From Adonisia turfae CCMR0081 (lineage in GTDB: Bacteria; Cyanobacteriota; Cyanobacteriia; Phormidesmidales; Phormidesmidaceae): DNA of 45,788 nt. Below are positions 1-8,198 of this stretch, piece after piece. The notes beneath the pieces were generated by a model, which had not been told where the DNA came from, ran no database searches, and saw only the letters and a program-made list of their open reading frames with translations. The translations under genes and the position numbers were made by a program. Positions within the stretch are counted from its first letter, which is position 1. Each line of letters begins with the position of its first letter. Location of the stretch: the NCBI RefSeq assembly GCF_011009555.1, contig NZ_QXHD01000001.1, positions 78,451 through 124,238 of the forward strand, given 5' to 3'.

Positions 1-1085
1 CGCTGCGTCGGGCCAATTTAAGAGGTGTTGATCTGAGCAGTTTTAACCTGAGTAGAGCCGACCTGAGTGGAGCTGACCTGAGTGGAGCCAACCTGAGGAC
101 AGCTCAAATGTTGGGAACTGATTTTGAGAAAGCTGTGTTAACGGGTGCTTGTCTAGAAGATTGGAATATTAACAGTGCTACCAATTTTGATGGTGCTATT
201 TGTGACTATATTTATCTCAAACAAGGTCAAGATGAACGTCGCCCTAGAGAAGGCACCTTTAATCCAGGTGAGTTTGCAACTCTTTTCCAACAAGTTGTAG
301 ATACCGTTGATCTCATTTTCAAAGATGGCATTGACTGGCAAGCATTTTTCCAATCGTTTCAAGAGATGCGCAGTCGATATCCAGAACAAGATTTCGCGAT
401 TCAGGCAATTGAGAAAAAACAAGATAATGCTTTTGTTGTTCGTTTAGAAGTATCTCAGAAAACTTATAAAGCCTTAGTTGAGAGCCAATTCAAAGAACTC
501 TATGAGACTAAGTTAGTGCTCATGGAACAACGCTACCGAGCTGAGCTGCAAGCGAAAGATAGCGAGATTGTTGCTTATCGTGAGCAGAGTGCGAGCTTGA
601 TAGAGATCGTTAAACTACAGGCTAGTAGACCCATCACTGTCGAGGCAACTGCCGTGGCAGAGAATAGTAATCGTAAAACTGACCTTCGTGGCGCTCAATT
701 TGGCGGCGGCTTCGCCGAAACCGTCGAGGGCGACCAAATCGGTGGCACCATCAACAATTATGGCCCCAACGCCGAAGACATCACCCGTCTACTCACCGCT
801 CTCCGCGACCAGGCCCAAACCTTCCCCACCGAACAAAAAGACGACGCCAACGACGTCCTCGACGACCTGGAGCGCGACCTCGCAGAAGAGCAGCACGACC
901 AAGGCCGCATCGGTCGCCGTCTGAAAAAGCTCGTTGCCCTGGGCGCTGCCATCGGTACGATCGCCAGCGGAGCCGCCGCCGTCTCGGGCGATGTTTCTAC
1001 GTTTACCGGCAACGTCATCGAGCTAACCGAGCAGCTGGGGATTCCTATCGAGCAAGTGCAGCTGCCAGCGTCTGACACCCCATAA
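1..1085 (+). CDS. Pentapeptide-repeat protein, C-terminal part (5' end outside window)
   Basis: The frame is open from base 3, so the ATG at 108 is internal and the true start lies before the window. The first ~35 codons are A(D/N)LSG-type pentapeptide repeats. They are followed by LTGACLEDWNIN (about 138-173), a conserved mixed region (RRPREG, FKDGIDWQAFFQSF) and a coiled-coil stretch. Then comes the linker FGGGFAETVEGDQIGGTINN (about 700-760) and a ~105-residue C-terminal domain rich in Asp/Glu/Arg with an Ala/Gly hydrophobic stretch. The first two thirds closely match the protein at 42623-44818, but the domain after the linker is different. Base composition shifts from AT-rich to GC-rich near position 690, just before the linker, so the 3' part may have been acquired separately. 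Function is unknown. It may be the continuation of the partial gene at 44881-45788. Confidence 0.85.
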   Translation, partial: LRRANLRGVDLSSFNLSRADLSGADLSGANLRTAQMLGTDFEKAVLTGACLEDWNINSATNFDGAICDYIYLKQGQDERRPREGTFNPGEFATLFQQVVDTVDLIFKDGIDWQAFFQSFQEMRSRYPEQDFAIQAIEKKQDNAFVVRLEVSQKTYKALVESQFKELYETKLVLMEQRYRAELQAKDSEIVAYREQSASLIEIVKLQASRPITVEATAVAENSNRKTDLRGAQFGGGFAETVEGDQIGGTINNYGPNAEDITRLLTALRDQAQTFPTEQKDDANDVLDDLERDLAEEQHDQGRIGRRLKKLVALGAAIGTIASGAAAVSGDVSTFTGNVIELTEQLGIPIEQVQLPASDTP

Positions 1086-1261
1086 GTTGCAGTAGCAACC
1101 GTTCTCACTATTACCTATCGGCTATTCTGTAGGCTCTAAGTTAGCAGCAACTACCCTACGTGAGTAGCCTAAATTCTGTCTGTCTACTTAAACAAAACCG
1201 CAAGCATTCTGATAGTTTCCTACCGTAGAAGATAGGGATATAAACAATATTTCAACAAAAG

Positions 1262-1300
1262 TGGTTTTCTGGCGTTTACGCAAACTTCACCCGAAAACCA
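1262..1300. repeat. Inverted repeat in 5' intergenic region
   Basis: The arms TGGTTTTC and GAAAACCA are 8-bp perfect complements separated by 23 bp. They lie in the 285-bp gap between the pentapeptide gene and the DNA-binding gene at 1371. No T-run follows, so it is not an obvious terminator. Confidence 0.45.
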
Positions 1301-1323
1301 GAAAAACCCCGTAAAATTTTTTA

Positions 1324-1353
1324 CTCAGTATTTCCCATAATATGGGTGCTGAG
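1324..1353. promoter_or_regulatory. Nested palindrome, probable operator
   Basis: Two nested inverted repeats share almost the same centre: CTCAG...CTGAG outside and CCCAT-AAT-ATGGG inside. They end 17 bp before the ATG at 1371. Their position just upstream of a DNA-binding protein gene suggests an autoregulatory operator; this is inference. Confidence 0.5.
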
Positions 1354-1370
1354 TTTTGAAAAAATTTTCG

Positions 1371-1919
1371 ATGACCGACCAGAAGTCTACCGTTGAGCAG
1401 CAGATTCGCCCGAATGTCTTGCAGGACCAATTAGGTATAAAAAAGGACGCTTACTACGCCTACCTAAAGCATTTGGGAATCACCGCTGAGAAGGATTCAA
1501 ATGGTAAGGCATTTCTCACAGAAGCTCAGGCAAAATCGATTCGGTTGCTGCGTGAGCATGTGGTAGCGGGTGGAAAAATCGACGAGTTTGATATTCATGA
1601 GGCGATTCAGTCAGCGCTGGCTATTGCGGGTGAGACGGCGCTCGGTGATGTGGCTGAGCAACCGATTGAAGTTGACCCAGCTCAAAACTTGAATATGGAA
1701 GCGCTGTATTTAGAGGCATCTGAGCTGGCAGGTCAGCGTCTAACAGCGAGTCAGCAGGTGGTGATGGCGATGGCCAACCAGATGAGCTACGAGGATCTGC
1801 ATCCGACGACAAAGGCGAAGGTAGACCAAGTACGGGCAGCATCTGCCCCAAAGTTCAATGCTCAGAAGATAGCCGCCGATCTTCTCAACCAATGCCGTCA
1901 ACAGATGCAGGTTGCCTAG
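1371..1919 (+). CDS. Plasmid-type DNA-binding protein (putative)
   Basis: A 182-residue protein if read from the ATG at 1371; an in-frame TTG at 1356 would add five residues. The N-terminal ~60 residues (NVLQDQLGIKKDAYYAYLKH, then FLTEAQAKSIRLLREHV) resemble a MerR/excisionase-type helix-turn-helix in which a specificity helix is followed by a 'te-aq' helix. The rest is helical with no recognised domain. It has a similar plan to the minus-strand protein at 19102-19659. The 3' end overlaps the next gene by 28 bp, so the two are probably co-transcribed and coupled. A nested palindrome sits directly upstream. A role as regulator of the following backbone genes is inferred. Confidence 0.7.
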   Translation: MTDQKSTVEQQIRPNVLQDQLGIKKDAYYAYLKHLGITAEKDSNGKAFLTEAQAKSIRLLREHVVAGGKIDEFDIHEAIQSALAIAGETALGDVAEQPIEVDPAQNLNMEALYLEASELAGQRLTASQQVVMAMANQMSYEDLHPTTKAKVDQVRAASAPKFNAQKIAADLLNQCRQQMQVA

Positions 1920-2746
1920 ATAATCACTCCGAAGACTTCCAAAAGGTGTGCGCTGCTATCGAGTCGGGTAGCAGCGTTTTGGTGTTGGCGGAAACTGGAA
2001 TGGTGGGGGAGATGCCCCGGCAGCTGGTGAAGCGGTTTAGTGATGAGTTTGCGATCTCAATCGCCATCTACAAAGGCAGCGGCAAACGGTTCTTTGTGCG
2101 CCTGGCCGAGCAGCTGGATATCCCCACTGAGGAAACCAAGTACGACAAGAACGGTGAGCCCTGTGGTGAACGCGCACTGACGATGGATCAGCTAAAGGAT
2201 GAGATTGCCGAAAACGTGGGACCGCAAACGCTGCTTATCCTGCCTGAGGCGAAACGGCTCTCTACGGGTATTCGTTACTGGCTGGAAGACTTGATTAATG
2301 CTGGTGTTCGCGTCTGCTGCTTTGCGGCGGCGAACCCAGGGAAGGACATCTTTCTAGAGATGTTAGAAATAGAGCTGGAGCTACCTACGGATCAGATTAT
2401 TCGCGAGACGATGCAGGCCGAGGCGGAGCGGATGGGACTACAGCTGAGTAAGTCGCGATTGGCGGCGTTGCAACCGTTGGCGGGACGTAATCCGATGTTG
2501 GCGCGGAAGGTAGTACGCAATGAGCGGTTGGGGCTGAATCGGTCGGCGAGTCCGCAGCATACGCAATATGTGGTGGTGATGCCGATTGTGATCGCCTGTT
2601 TGATGGCGTTTGGCATCGTGCGGTTTATTGGCATGGGTACGCGTAATAAAAGTCTATATATCTTTGGTGGTACGGCTCTTGTCGCTGGGATGACGATGAA
2701 GCAGTTGGGGCAGGTGCGTGGGGCGAGGAAGCGGTTGGGGCAGTGA
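1892..2746 (+). CDS. Membrane-anchored P-loop/AAA-like protein (putative)
   Basis: 284 residues. Near residue 30 is a P-loop-like segment, VLVLAETGMVGEMPRQLVKR. It has the position of a Walker A loop but not the canonical GxxxxGKS/T, so nucleotide binding may be lost. A hydrophobic strand followed by acid (QTLLILPEAKRL, ~residue 110) could be the Walker B region, and the next strand VCCFAAAN fits a sensor-1 strand. The organisation resembles AAA_22/TniB-type ATPases with a helical lid. Two C-terminal hydrophobic segments (YVVVMPIVIACLMAFGIVRF and LYIFGGTALVAGMTM) predict a membrane anchor. It is the second gene of the plus-strand backbone series. Its substrate is unknown. Confidence 0.65.
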   Translation: MPSTDAGCLDNHSEDFQKVCAAIESGSSVLVLAETGMVGEMPRQLVKRFSDEFAISIAIYKGSGKRFFVRLAEQLDIPTEETKYDKNGEPCGERALTMDQLKDEIAENVGPQTLLILPEAKRLSTGIRYWLEDLINAGVRVCCFAAANPGKDIFLEMLEIELELPTDQIIRETMQAEAERMGLQLSKSRLAALQPLAGRNPMLARKVVRNERLGLNRSASPQHTQYVVVMPIVIACLMAFGIVRFIGMGTRNKSLYIFGGTALVAGMTMKQLGQVRGARKRLGQ

Positions 2747-2763
2747 GGACTGCCCTGGGGGTA

Positions 2764-3000
2764 TTACTCTTCATCATCGTCAACCTGAAATAGGTCTGTG
2801 GCTTTGCTGCCCAGTAGTCCGAAGATTGCACCCACTCCCATTTGCCATGTGGTGGTGGCACTTTCAAAGATACGATCTTGATAGAGGGATAGTTTCTCTT
2901 GAGCGGCGAGGGTGAGGGAGGTGCCACCGGACAATAGGGTGAGGAATACGACGGTGAAGAAGACTTGCTGGAACGCGGATGTAATGTTTAGGTTTTTCAT
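2764..3000 (-). CDS. Small membrane protein, unknown
   Basis: 78 residues. The N-terminal hydrophobic segment (FFTVVFLTLLSGGTSLTLAA) is either a signal peptide or a first membrane helix. A second weak hydrophobic stretch (WQMGVGAIFGLLGS) and an acidic tail (VDDDEE) follow. A good ribosome-binding site (AAAGG) lies 9 nt before the ATG on the minus strand. It is convergent with the P-loop gene and divergent from the NACHT gene. No family is recognised; it could be an accessory part of the NACHT locus or an independent small protein. Confidence 0.6.
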   Translation of the reverse strand: MKNLNITSAFQQVFFTVVFLTLLSGGTSLTLAAQEKLSLYQDRIFESATTTWQMGVGAIFGLLGSKATDLFQVDDDEE

Positions 3001-3177
3001 GGGTTAGCCTTTGGCTGTGGTGTACTGTATCCACTGTGCCAAGGGGCGTTTGGAGGTTACTCTCAAGCAGTGCCTGATATAGGCTTACATTGCCTGATTT
3101 CTCTCTAAAGCTTGCGGAGGAATCAGTTTTTCGTGGGTTACGCTAGCGTTAATCCACTCTTTACTACCATCGTGTTG

Positions 3178-5646
3178 ATGAGTTCCTTATCCCGTGAATT
3201 TTTGACGATGATTGCCCGTGGGTATGGACTTTCTGAAGAGCAAGAGGAAGTCTTTGTTGCACTCTACGGTAGTGATGGAAATAAGGTTAAGGTTGCTGAA
3301 TCGCTTCACATTTCACCGAAAGCGCTTCAAGCTCGAATGACGGGGGTGTATCGTAAATTCAGTGTTTCTGGGAAAGGTTCTGGGAAGTTTCGTCAGCTTC
3401 AGGTATGGCTACTAGAGAAGCAGCAAGCAACATCAGGAAAAGCAACTACTGCCTCTACCAACGTTGATATTGAAACGTTAGTAGAGGGCTGTCGGGAGAA
3501 TGTTAAGACCTTCATCCAGCAGCGCTGTGGCACTATGCGGGTGCTGGGAATGGAACAGCCGATTGGTATTGGAGACATTTATATCAATGTCAATATTCTA
3601 GAAAAACTGACTGGACGACGACGGTTGGATATGGCCGACCTGTTGGAGAACTTTAATCCAGATGATTTTGATCGGTTTGGCTTGGGTCAAGTTGTACAGA
3701 AACGAGTGTCCGGGCTAGAGGCTGTGCAGCGGTACAACAAACTGATGGTGTTGGGAAAACCTGGAGCTGGAAAAACCACCTTTCTAAAATATTTAGCAAT
3801 TCAGTGTATTGGAGGCGCATTTCAGCAGACTTGTGTTCCTATTACTATTACGCTTAAAAACTTTGCTGAAAACCGAGGTCAGCCAGATTTGCTGACATTT
3901 ATCCTCGGAATGTTAACCGATGTGAGTCATGCTGATTTGTTGACCATTCTTCAAGCTGGCAGAGCTTTACTGTTGTTGGATGGCCTGGATGAGGTACGAG
4001 AAGAAGATAGTAGTCGTGTTCTACTAGATATTCAAACGGTTGCGGAGCGATATCCAGATAATCAATTTGTGATGACCTGCCGTATTGCTGCTCAAGACTA
4101 TACATTCCAGCAATTTACTGAAGTCGAAATAGCTGATTTTGATGAGAAGCAAATTGCTGTGTTTGCTACTAAGTGGTTCTGTCCTCAGCACCCCATTAAA
4201 GCAGAGAGATTCATCGCCAAAATTAATGCAAATAAACGCATTCAAGAACTTGGGACAAATCCCTTGCTGTTGACACTTCTGTGTCTCATTTTTGAGGAGA
4301 AAGGGAATTTCAAAGATAATCGAGCTGAGCTCTATGAAGAGGGGATTGAACTCTTGCTAGAGAAATGGGACAGTAGTCGAGATATTGAACGAGACTCGGT
4401 ATATAAAAAACTGTCTCCTAAACGCAAGGAGGATCTACTTGGCCAAATTGCCTTTACCACATTTATCAAAAGCGAATATTTCTTCAAACGAAAAACCCTG
4501 GAGAAACCAATTTCTGATTACATTCAAAATTTGCCTGATGTCCAGGCTGATCCAGAGGCTTTACTGGTTAGTAGTCGTAAAGTACTGCGCTCGATTGAAG
4601 CTCAGCACGGTCTACTAGTGGCGAGGGCACAGGGCATTTACTCGTTCTCTCACTTAACCTTCCAAGAATATTTCACTGCCAGAAACGTTATTTTTGCCGC
4701 TAGTCATAATCCTCAGTATCTTGAACAGGTATTACATGAGCTAGTAGTTCATATTACAGAGAAGAGATGGCGAGAGGTCTTTCTTCTAGCAGCAGAGATG
4801 TTGCCATCGGCTGATTACCTGTTAGAGCTCATGAAAATCCAGGTTGATACCTTATTAGTTGAAGATGAGAAGCTACAAAAGTTTCTCTCTTGGGGGAAGG
4901 AAAAGTCTATCTCTGTTGATGTTCCCTATAGGTTTTCTGCTGTTCGTGCTTTCTGTTTCGATTTATCCTTTGCCTTATCCCTTGCTCGCTCTCTCGATCA
5001 CGCCCTCTCCCTCGACCGTACTTTGTCCCTTGCTCTAGATCTCGACCTATCCCTTGCACGAGTGCTTGACCCATCCCTTGCACGAGCCCTTGTCCGAGCT
5101 TTATCTCTTGACCGAGCTCTTGATCAAGATCTATCCCTTGCCCTCTCTCTAGACCTTTCTATCGATTTATCCCTCTCCCTTGCCTTATCCCTTGCCCTCT
5201 CTTTAGCGCTTGACCATACTCGCGCCCTCTCCCTTGCTCTTTCTCTAGACTTCTCCCTTGCTCTATCCTTTGACCTTGCCCTTGCTCTCGATCTCAATCG
5301 CGCTCTTGACCGCACCGTTGCTCTAACTAGTGATCCCGAATTAAAACAAGCTGTACATAACCTCAAAGCTCAATTATCTGATCCAGAGGACAATGTAGAA
5401 GTAGAAGTATTTAAACAGTGGTGGCAGTCAAACGGTAAGGCATGGATTAAAGGATTGCGAACTGTAATGATCAAATATCGCAATATTGGCCATGATTGGC
5501 AGTTTAGTGATGCACAAATAGAGAAACTAGGACAATACTACGAAGCTAATCAGCTGCTGTTGGACTGTCTTAATGGTGACTGCTACGTTACCCGTAAAGT
5601 GCGAGAAAAAATTGAAGATACACTTCTATTGCCAATATCTTCCTGA
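3178..5646 (+). CDS. NACHT-domain NTPase with N-terminal HTH and repetitive C-terminus
   Basis: 822 residues from the ATG at 3178 (a TTG at 3112 would add 22). An N-terminal helix-turn-helix-like region (LSEEQEEVFVALYGSDGNKV, ~17-70) is followed by a NACHT NTPase: Walker A GKPGAGKTT at ~193-201, Walker B LLLLDGLDEV at ~264-273, and a downstream helical/winged region with NPLLLTLLCLIF. Residues ~590-717 are a low-complexity tract built from Ala-Leu-Ser-Leu-Asp units. A C-terminal helical domain follows (FKQWWQSNGKAW). Bacterial NACHT proteins are NLR-related STAND NTPases, several of which give phage defence, so an immune role is plausible. Single-gene organisation with no adjacent nuclease suggests that the effector, if any, is within the protein. 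Confidence 0.9.
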   Translation: MSSLSREFLTMIARGYGLSEEQEEVFVALYGSDGNKVKVAESLHISPKALQARMTGVYRKFSVSGKGSGKFRQLQVWLLEKQQATSGKATTASTNVDIETLVEGCRENVKTFIQQRCGTMRVLGMEQPIGIGDIYINVNILEKLTGRRRLDMADLLENFNPDDFDRFGLGQVVQKRVSGLEAVQRYNKLMVLGKPGAGKTTFLKYLAIQCIGGAFQQTCVPITITLKNFAENRGQPDLLTFILGMLTDVSHADLLTILQAGRALLLLDGLDEVREEDSSRVLLDIQTVAERYPDNQFVMTCRIAAQDYTFQQFTEVEIADFDEKQIAVFATKWFCPQHPIKAERFIAKINANKRIQELGTNPLLLTLLCLIFEEKGNFKDNRAELYEEGIELLLEKWDSSRDIERDSVYKKLSPKRKEDLLGQIAFTTFIKSEYFFKRKTLEKPISDYIQNLPDVQADPEALLVSSRKVLRSIEAQHGLLVARAQGIYSFSHLTFQEYFTARNVIFAASHNPQYLEQVLHELVVHITEKRWREVFLLAAEMLPSADYLLELMKIQVDTLLVEDEKLQKFLSWGKEKSISVDVPYRFSAVRAFCFDLSFALSLARSLDHALSLDRTLSLALDLDLSLARVLDPSLARALVRALSLDRALDQDLSLALSLDLSIDLSLSLALSLALSLALDHTRALSLALSLDFSLALSFDLALALDLNRALDRTVALTSDPELKQAVHNLKAQLSDPEDNVEVEVFKQWWQSNGKAWIKGLRTVMIKYRNIGHDWQFSDAQIEKLGQYYEANQLLLDCLNGDCYVTRKVREKIEDTLLLPISS
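4960..5330. repeat. Degenerate tandem coding repeats in NACHT C-terminus
   Basis: The DNA reads as runs of CTC/CTT/TCC/GAC/GCC codons, giving repeated Leu-Ser-Leu-Ala-Leu-Asp peptides, with no fixed unit but an obvious 6-12 bp grain. The antisense strand is also open here because the repeat lacks stops. Length is likely to vary by slippage. Confidence 0.75.
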
Positions 5647-5649
5647 CCA

Positions 5650-5768
5650 TGGGCAACTTAGGGCAGTCAATTTTCCAATGTTTGGGTCAATGACGACTAT
5701 TTATACCGCGATCGCAACTCCCCCAATCCCAACCTAACCCCCATCCCTGGGCAACTTAGAGCTGTCCA
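5650..5768. repeat. Short direct repeat after NACHT gene
   Basis: TGGGCAACTTAG occurs at 5650-5661 and 5748-5759, each followed by a related RGC-GTC sequence. The pair brackets the ~100 bp between the NACHT stop codon and the small gene at 5784, and a HIP1 site lies between them. It may mark an old insertion edge. Confidence 0.35.
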
Positions 5769-5783
5769 ACACTGACAGCGACG

Positions 5784-6065
5784 ATGGAGCAGCCCACGAC
5801 GATTAAGCTCGAATATCCCGAATGGATGAGCGACGCGGAAAAGCAGGCAATGGACGATAAGCTCAACGCTCTGTTCGAGAATCGTGCCTTCACCAGTGAA
5901 GCTGAGATGGAGCAGGCGATTCAGGAAGCGGTGAAAACGCATCTGGGAATGGAGATGCAGTTTACGTCGTCCCCAGCGCAGCTATGGCTAGAGCGAGTAC
6001 CGTTAATTCTTAGTGTGGTGATTTTGGTCTTAGGGCTCTACCGCCGCTATGGTTTGGGCCAATGA
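5784..6065 (+). CDS. Small single-pass membrane protein, unknown
   Basis: 93 residues: a charged helical N-terminal two thirds (many Glu/Ala/Met) and one C-terminal membrane helix (VPLILSVVILVLGLY) with a short basic tail. Its stop codon overlaps the start of the next gene in the arrangement ATGA (6062-6065), which points to translational coupling with the YdjM-like hydrolase. No family is recognised. Tail-anchored topology with the N-terminus in the cytoplasm is inferred. Confidence 0.7.
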   Translation: MEQPTTIKLEYPEWMSDAEKQAMDDKLNALFENRAFTSEAEMEQAIQEAVKTHLGMEMQFTSSPAQLWLERVPLILSVVILVLGLYRRYGLGQ

Positions 6066-7081
6066 TGGCGATTACCCACGCCGCGATCGCAACCGCAGGC
6101 GCATCCTTACTCCTCGGCACTGCTCAACCACTCCCGTTAGCGCTTGCCGTCCTGGGTAGCCAGCTGCCGGACATCGATACTACGACGAGCATCATCGGCC
6201 AGGTCTTTTACCCCATCAGCTCATGGATTGAAGACCGCTTTCCCCATCGCAGCGTTACCCATTCGCTGGTGGCGACGGTGTCTATTGCAGCGGTATCCCT
6301 GGGCATTGGTGCAGCGCTGGGGGATATCAAGACAGCGGCGGCGGTGCCGTTGGGCCATGTGCTGAGCTGCTTTGCTGATTGTTTTACGCGCCAGGGTGTT
6401 CAACTGTTTTGGCCTGACCCGGCTTGGGCCATCAGTGTGTCTAACCCAAAGCGACGGATACGGACGGGGGGACCGGCGGAGTATTGGGTGTTGTCGGTGG
6501 CTGTGGCGTTGTTGCTGCTGGGTATCTGGTTAGCTGGTGCTGGTGGTGTGCAGACTCAGGTCAGTCAAGGCCTGGGCCTGCGAGATGGGGCGTTGGCGAC
6601 GTATAACACCCATGCGGCCAGCGCTGAGGTCTACGCGGAGATAACCGGCGTGTGGGCTGATGACCGCACCCGAGCGGATGGGCGCTATCTGATTTTGGAT
6701 GCGGTGGGTAGTGAGTTTGTGGTGACCGATGGTCAGGGTGTTTACCAGACGGGTAAGCAGCTGCTGGTGGAGAAGCTGACGACGGAGACCGGCGCGGCGA
6801 TGACGCGGACGACGCAGACGCTTACGTTGAATGATGAGGATGTAGTATCTCGGCTGCAGGCGCTGCGAATGGCGAATCCGTCAGCACGGATCTATTTGAG
6901 TGGTTCGATTACGGTGGATTTCCCGGAGGATGTGCAGCCTACGATGCTGCCGAGGCAGTTGCCAGCGGTGACGGTGACGGGTGAGTCGGTGGAGTTACAG
7001 TATTGTGAGTTGAAAGTTGCGATCTCGGTGTTGGATGACCAGTGGGCAACGGGGTTAGTATCAGTGCTTATTTTCAGATGA
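6062..7081 (+). CDS. YdjM/DUF457-type membrane metal-dependent hydrolase with extra C-terminal domain
   Basis: 339 residues. The N-terminal half has the family pattern: an early His (ITHAAIATAGASLLLG), then LPDID, then HRSVTHSL, within several membrane segments to ~residue 165. These Asp/His residues are the putative metal ligands of the LexA-binding/YdjM hydrolase family, whose substrate is not established. After the last membrane helix (VLSVAVALLLLGIWLAG) there is a ~170-residue soluble domain (AEVYAEITGVWADDRTRADG and beyond) not typical of YdjM. It is coupled to the preceding gene by an ATGA overlap; a second ATG at 6065 is also possible. The AT-rich minus-strand pair starts just after it. 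Confidence 0.8.
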   Translation: MMAITHAAIATAGASLLLGTAQPLPLALAVLGSQLPDIDTTTSIIGQVFYPISSWIEDRFPHRSVTHSLVATVSIAAVSLGIGAALGDIKTAAAVPLGHVLSCFADCFTRQGVQLFWPDPAWAISVSNPKRRIRTGGPAEYWVLSVAVALLLLGIWLAGAGGVQTQVSQGLGLRDGALATYNTHAASAEVYAEITGVWADDRTRADGRYLILDAVGSEFVVTDGQGVYQTGKQLLVEKLTTETGAAMTRTTQTLTLNDEDVVSRLQALRMANPSARIYLSGSITVDFPEDVQPTMLPRQLPAVTVTGESVELQYCELKVAISVLDDQWATGLVSVLIFR

Positions 7082-7086
7082 GCAAA

Positions 7087-7527
7087 TTAATCGTTAATTT
7101 GACGATTGATTTGCTGTTTGATTGTATCTAGCTCTTTCTGTAATTTTCTGTTGAGTGCAACATTGTCAGAGTATTGCTGAATTAATAAACGATAATTTTG
7201 TTTTATTTCTAAATCAGAAATCCCCTTCCGCTTAGCTATTTGTATTAATTTAAATGCTCTCTCAGCATCTGGAGAAATGCCAGAATTACGTTGAATTAGA
7301 AATTGAAAATTAAACAAAAATATGCTCAACGTTATCCAGCCTATAATGCTAACGCTGGAAATATCTACATTGAGTAAACTACTGATAATTGGAGATAGGA
7401 GGACACTAAACTCTTTCAAGATAACTCCAAATAAGAAACCCATACTAGTTCTAAATGGGTTACTTAGAAATACAGTGTCTATGGCTTGGTATAAGAGCTT
7501 GGTTATTGAGTCTGAGAATTGATTCAT
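7087..7527 (-). CDS. Membrane protein, second gene of AT-rich pair
   Basis: 146 residues from the ATG at 7527, which overlaps the stop of the upstream gene (ATGA at 7524-7527), so translation is probably coupled. Two hydrophobic segments (FRTSMGFLFGVILKEF and VSIIGWITLSIFLFNFQFLI) precede a basic, helical, probably cytosolic tail with coiled-coil character (LNRKLQKELDTIKQQINRQI). The AT-rich composition differs from the GC-richer hydrolase and HlyD genes on both sides, suggesting independent acquisition. No family is recognised. Confidence 0.7.
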   Translation of the reverse strand: MNQFSDSITKLLYQAIDTVFLSNPFRTSMGFLFGVILKEFSVLLSPIISSLLNVDISSVSIIGWITLSIFLFNFQFLIQRNSGISPDAERAFKLIQIAKRKGISDLEIKQNYRLLIQQYSDNVALNRKLQKELDTIKQQINRQIND

Positions 7528-8129
7528 GACAGTTCTCCTAGCTCTTTGTTTTGAGTCCAAATAGCTTTCTCTTGGTTATCCAGACTTATTTCACTGAAGA
7601 CTCTACGCCCTGGACCTCCATCTGAATCATCAAACATATCTGCGTTTCTTTCGATGAATCTTATTAAACTCCTAGCTTCATATGATGTCGTACCATATAA
7701 ACCCTTAGTTATTCGATATTCAAATATTTTATTTCTTATGAAGAGCAAGATGACAGGAATACTTAAGATAAAAAATACATGTGTCCCTTTTATCGGCAAA
7801 TCAACAAATAGATTGATAATTACTTTGAAAATGAAAGACAAGCAATATATAACAAAAACATTGATGAATTTCTTGTGTTCTGTTTGAAGAAGAGCTTCTG
7901 TGACAGCTAAATGACTAACCTTTGATTTCACGCTCCGTGATTCTTTAGCCGAATTAAAATCCTCGTTTTTAATTATTTCTATTTCTCCGGAATCACCAGA
8001 TAAAATAACTGTTGCAATTGTCTTTTTATATCTTTTATACTTTTCTCTCTCTTTTGTCTGGGGATTTTGAAAAAACAAGAGGATTAAAGATCCAGAGAGA
8101 ATGAGGCCAATAAGCATGTCTAGTGGCAT
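7524..8129 (-). CDS. Membrane protein, first gene of AT-rich pair
   Basis: 201 residues with an N-terminal hydrophobic segment (LIGLILSGSLILLFF), a cytosolic loop of ~60 residues, two further membrane helices (FVIYCLSFIFKVIINLF and VFFILSIPVILLFI) and a ~70-residue soluble tail containing SYEARSLIRFIERNADMFDD. The stop codon overlaps the start of the next minus-strand gene. The pair sits between two plus-strand backbone genes and is AT-rich, so it is probably accessory cargo. Its position on the same plasmid as the NACHT gene allows a defence role, but nothing in the sequence proves one. Confidence 0.7.
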   Translation of the reverse strand: MPLDMLIGLILSGSLILLFFQNPQTKEREKYKRYKKTIATVILSGDSGEIEIIKNEDFNSAKESRSVKSKVSHLAVTEALLQTEHKKFINVFVIYCLSFIFKVIINLFVDLPIKGTHVFFILSIPVILLFIRNKIFEYRITKGLYGTTSYEARSLIRFIERNADMFDDSDGGPGRRVFSEISLDNQEKAIWTQNKELGELS

Positions 8130-8198
8130 TTCTAAAAGCTCGTTAATTGTATTTAGATAGGGGAATTTTACGCATGTATTACAGTTTAATTTCTGCGT

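Noticed and set aside
5124..5366. Minus-strand Arg/Ala/Glu-rich frame
   Set aside because: Antisense of the repetitive NACHT tail; arises from the same lack of stop codons.
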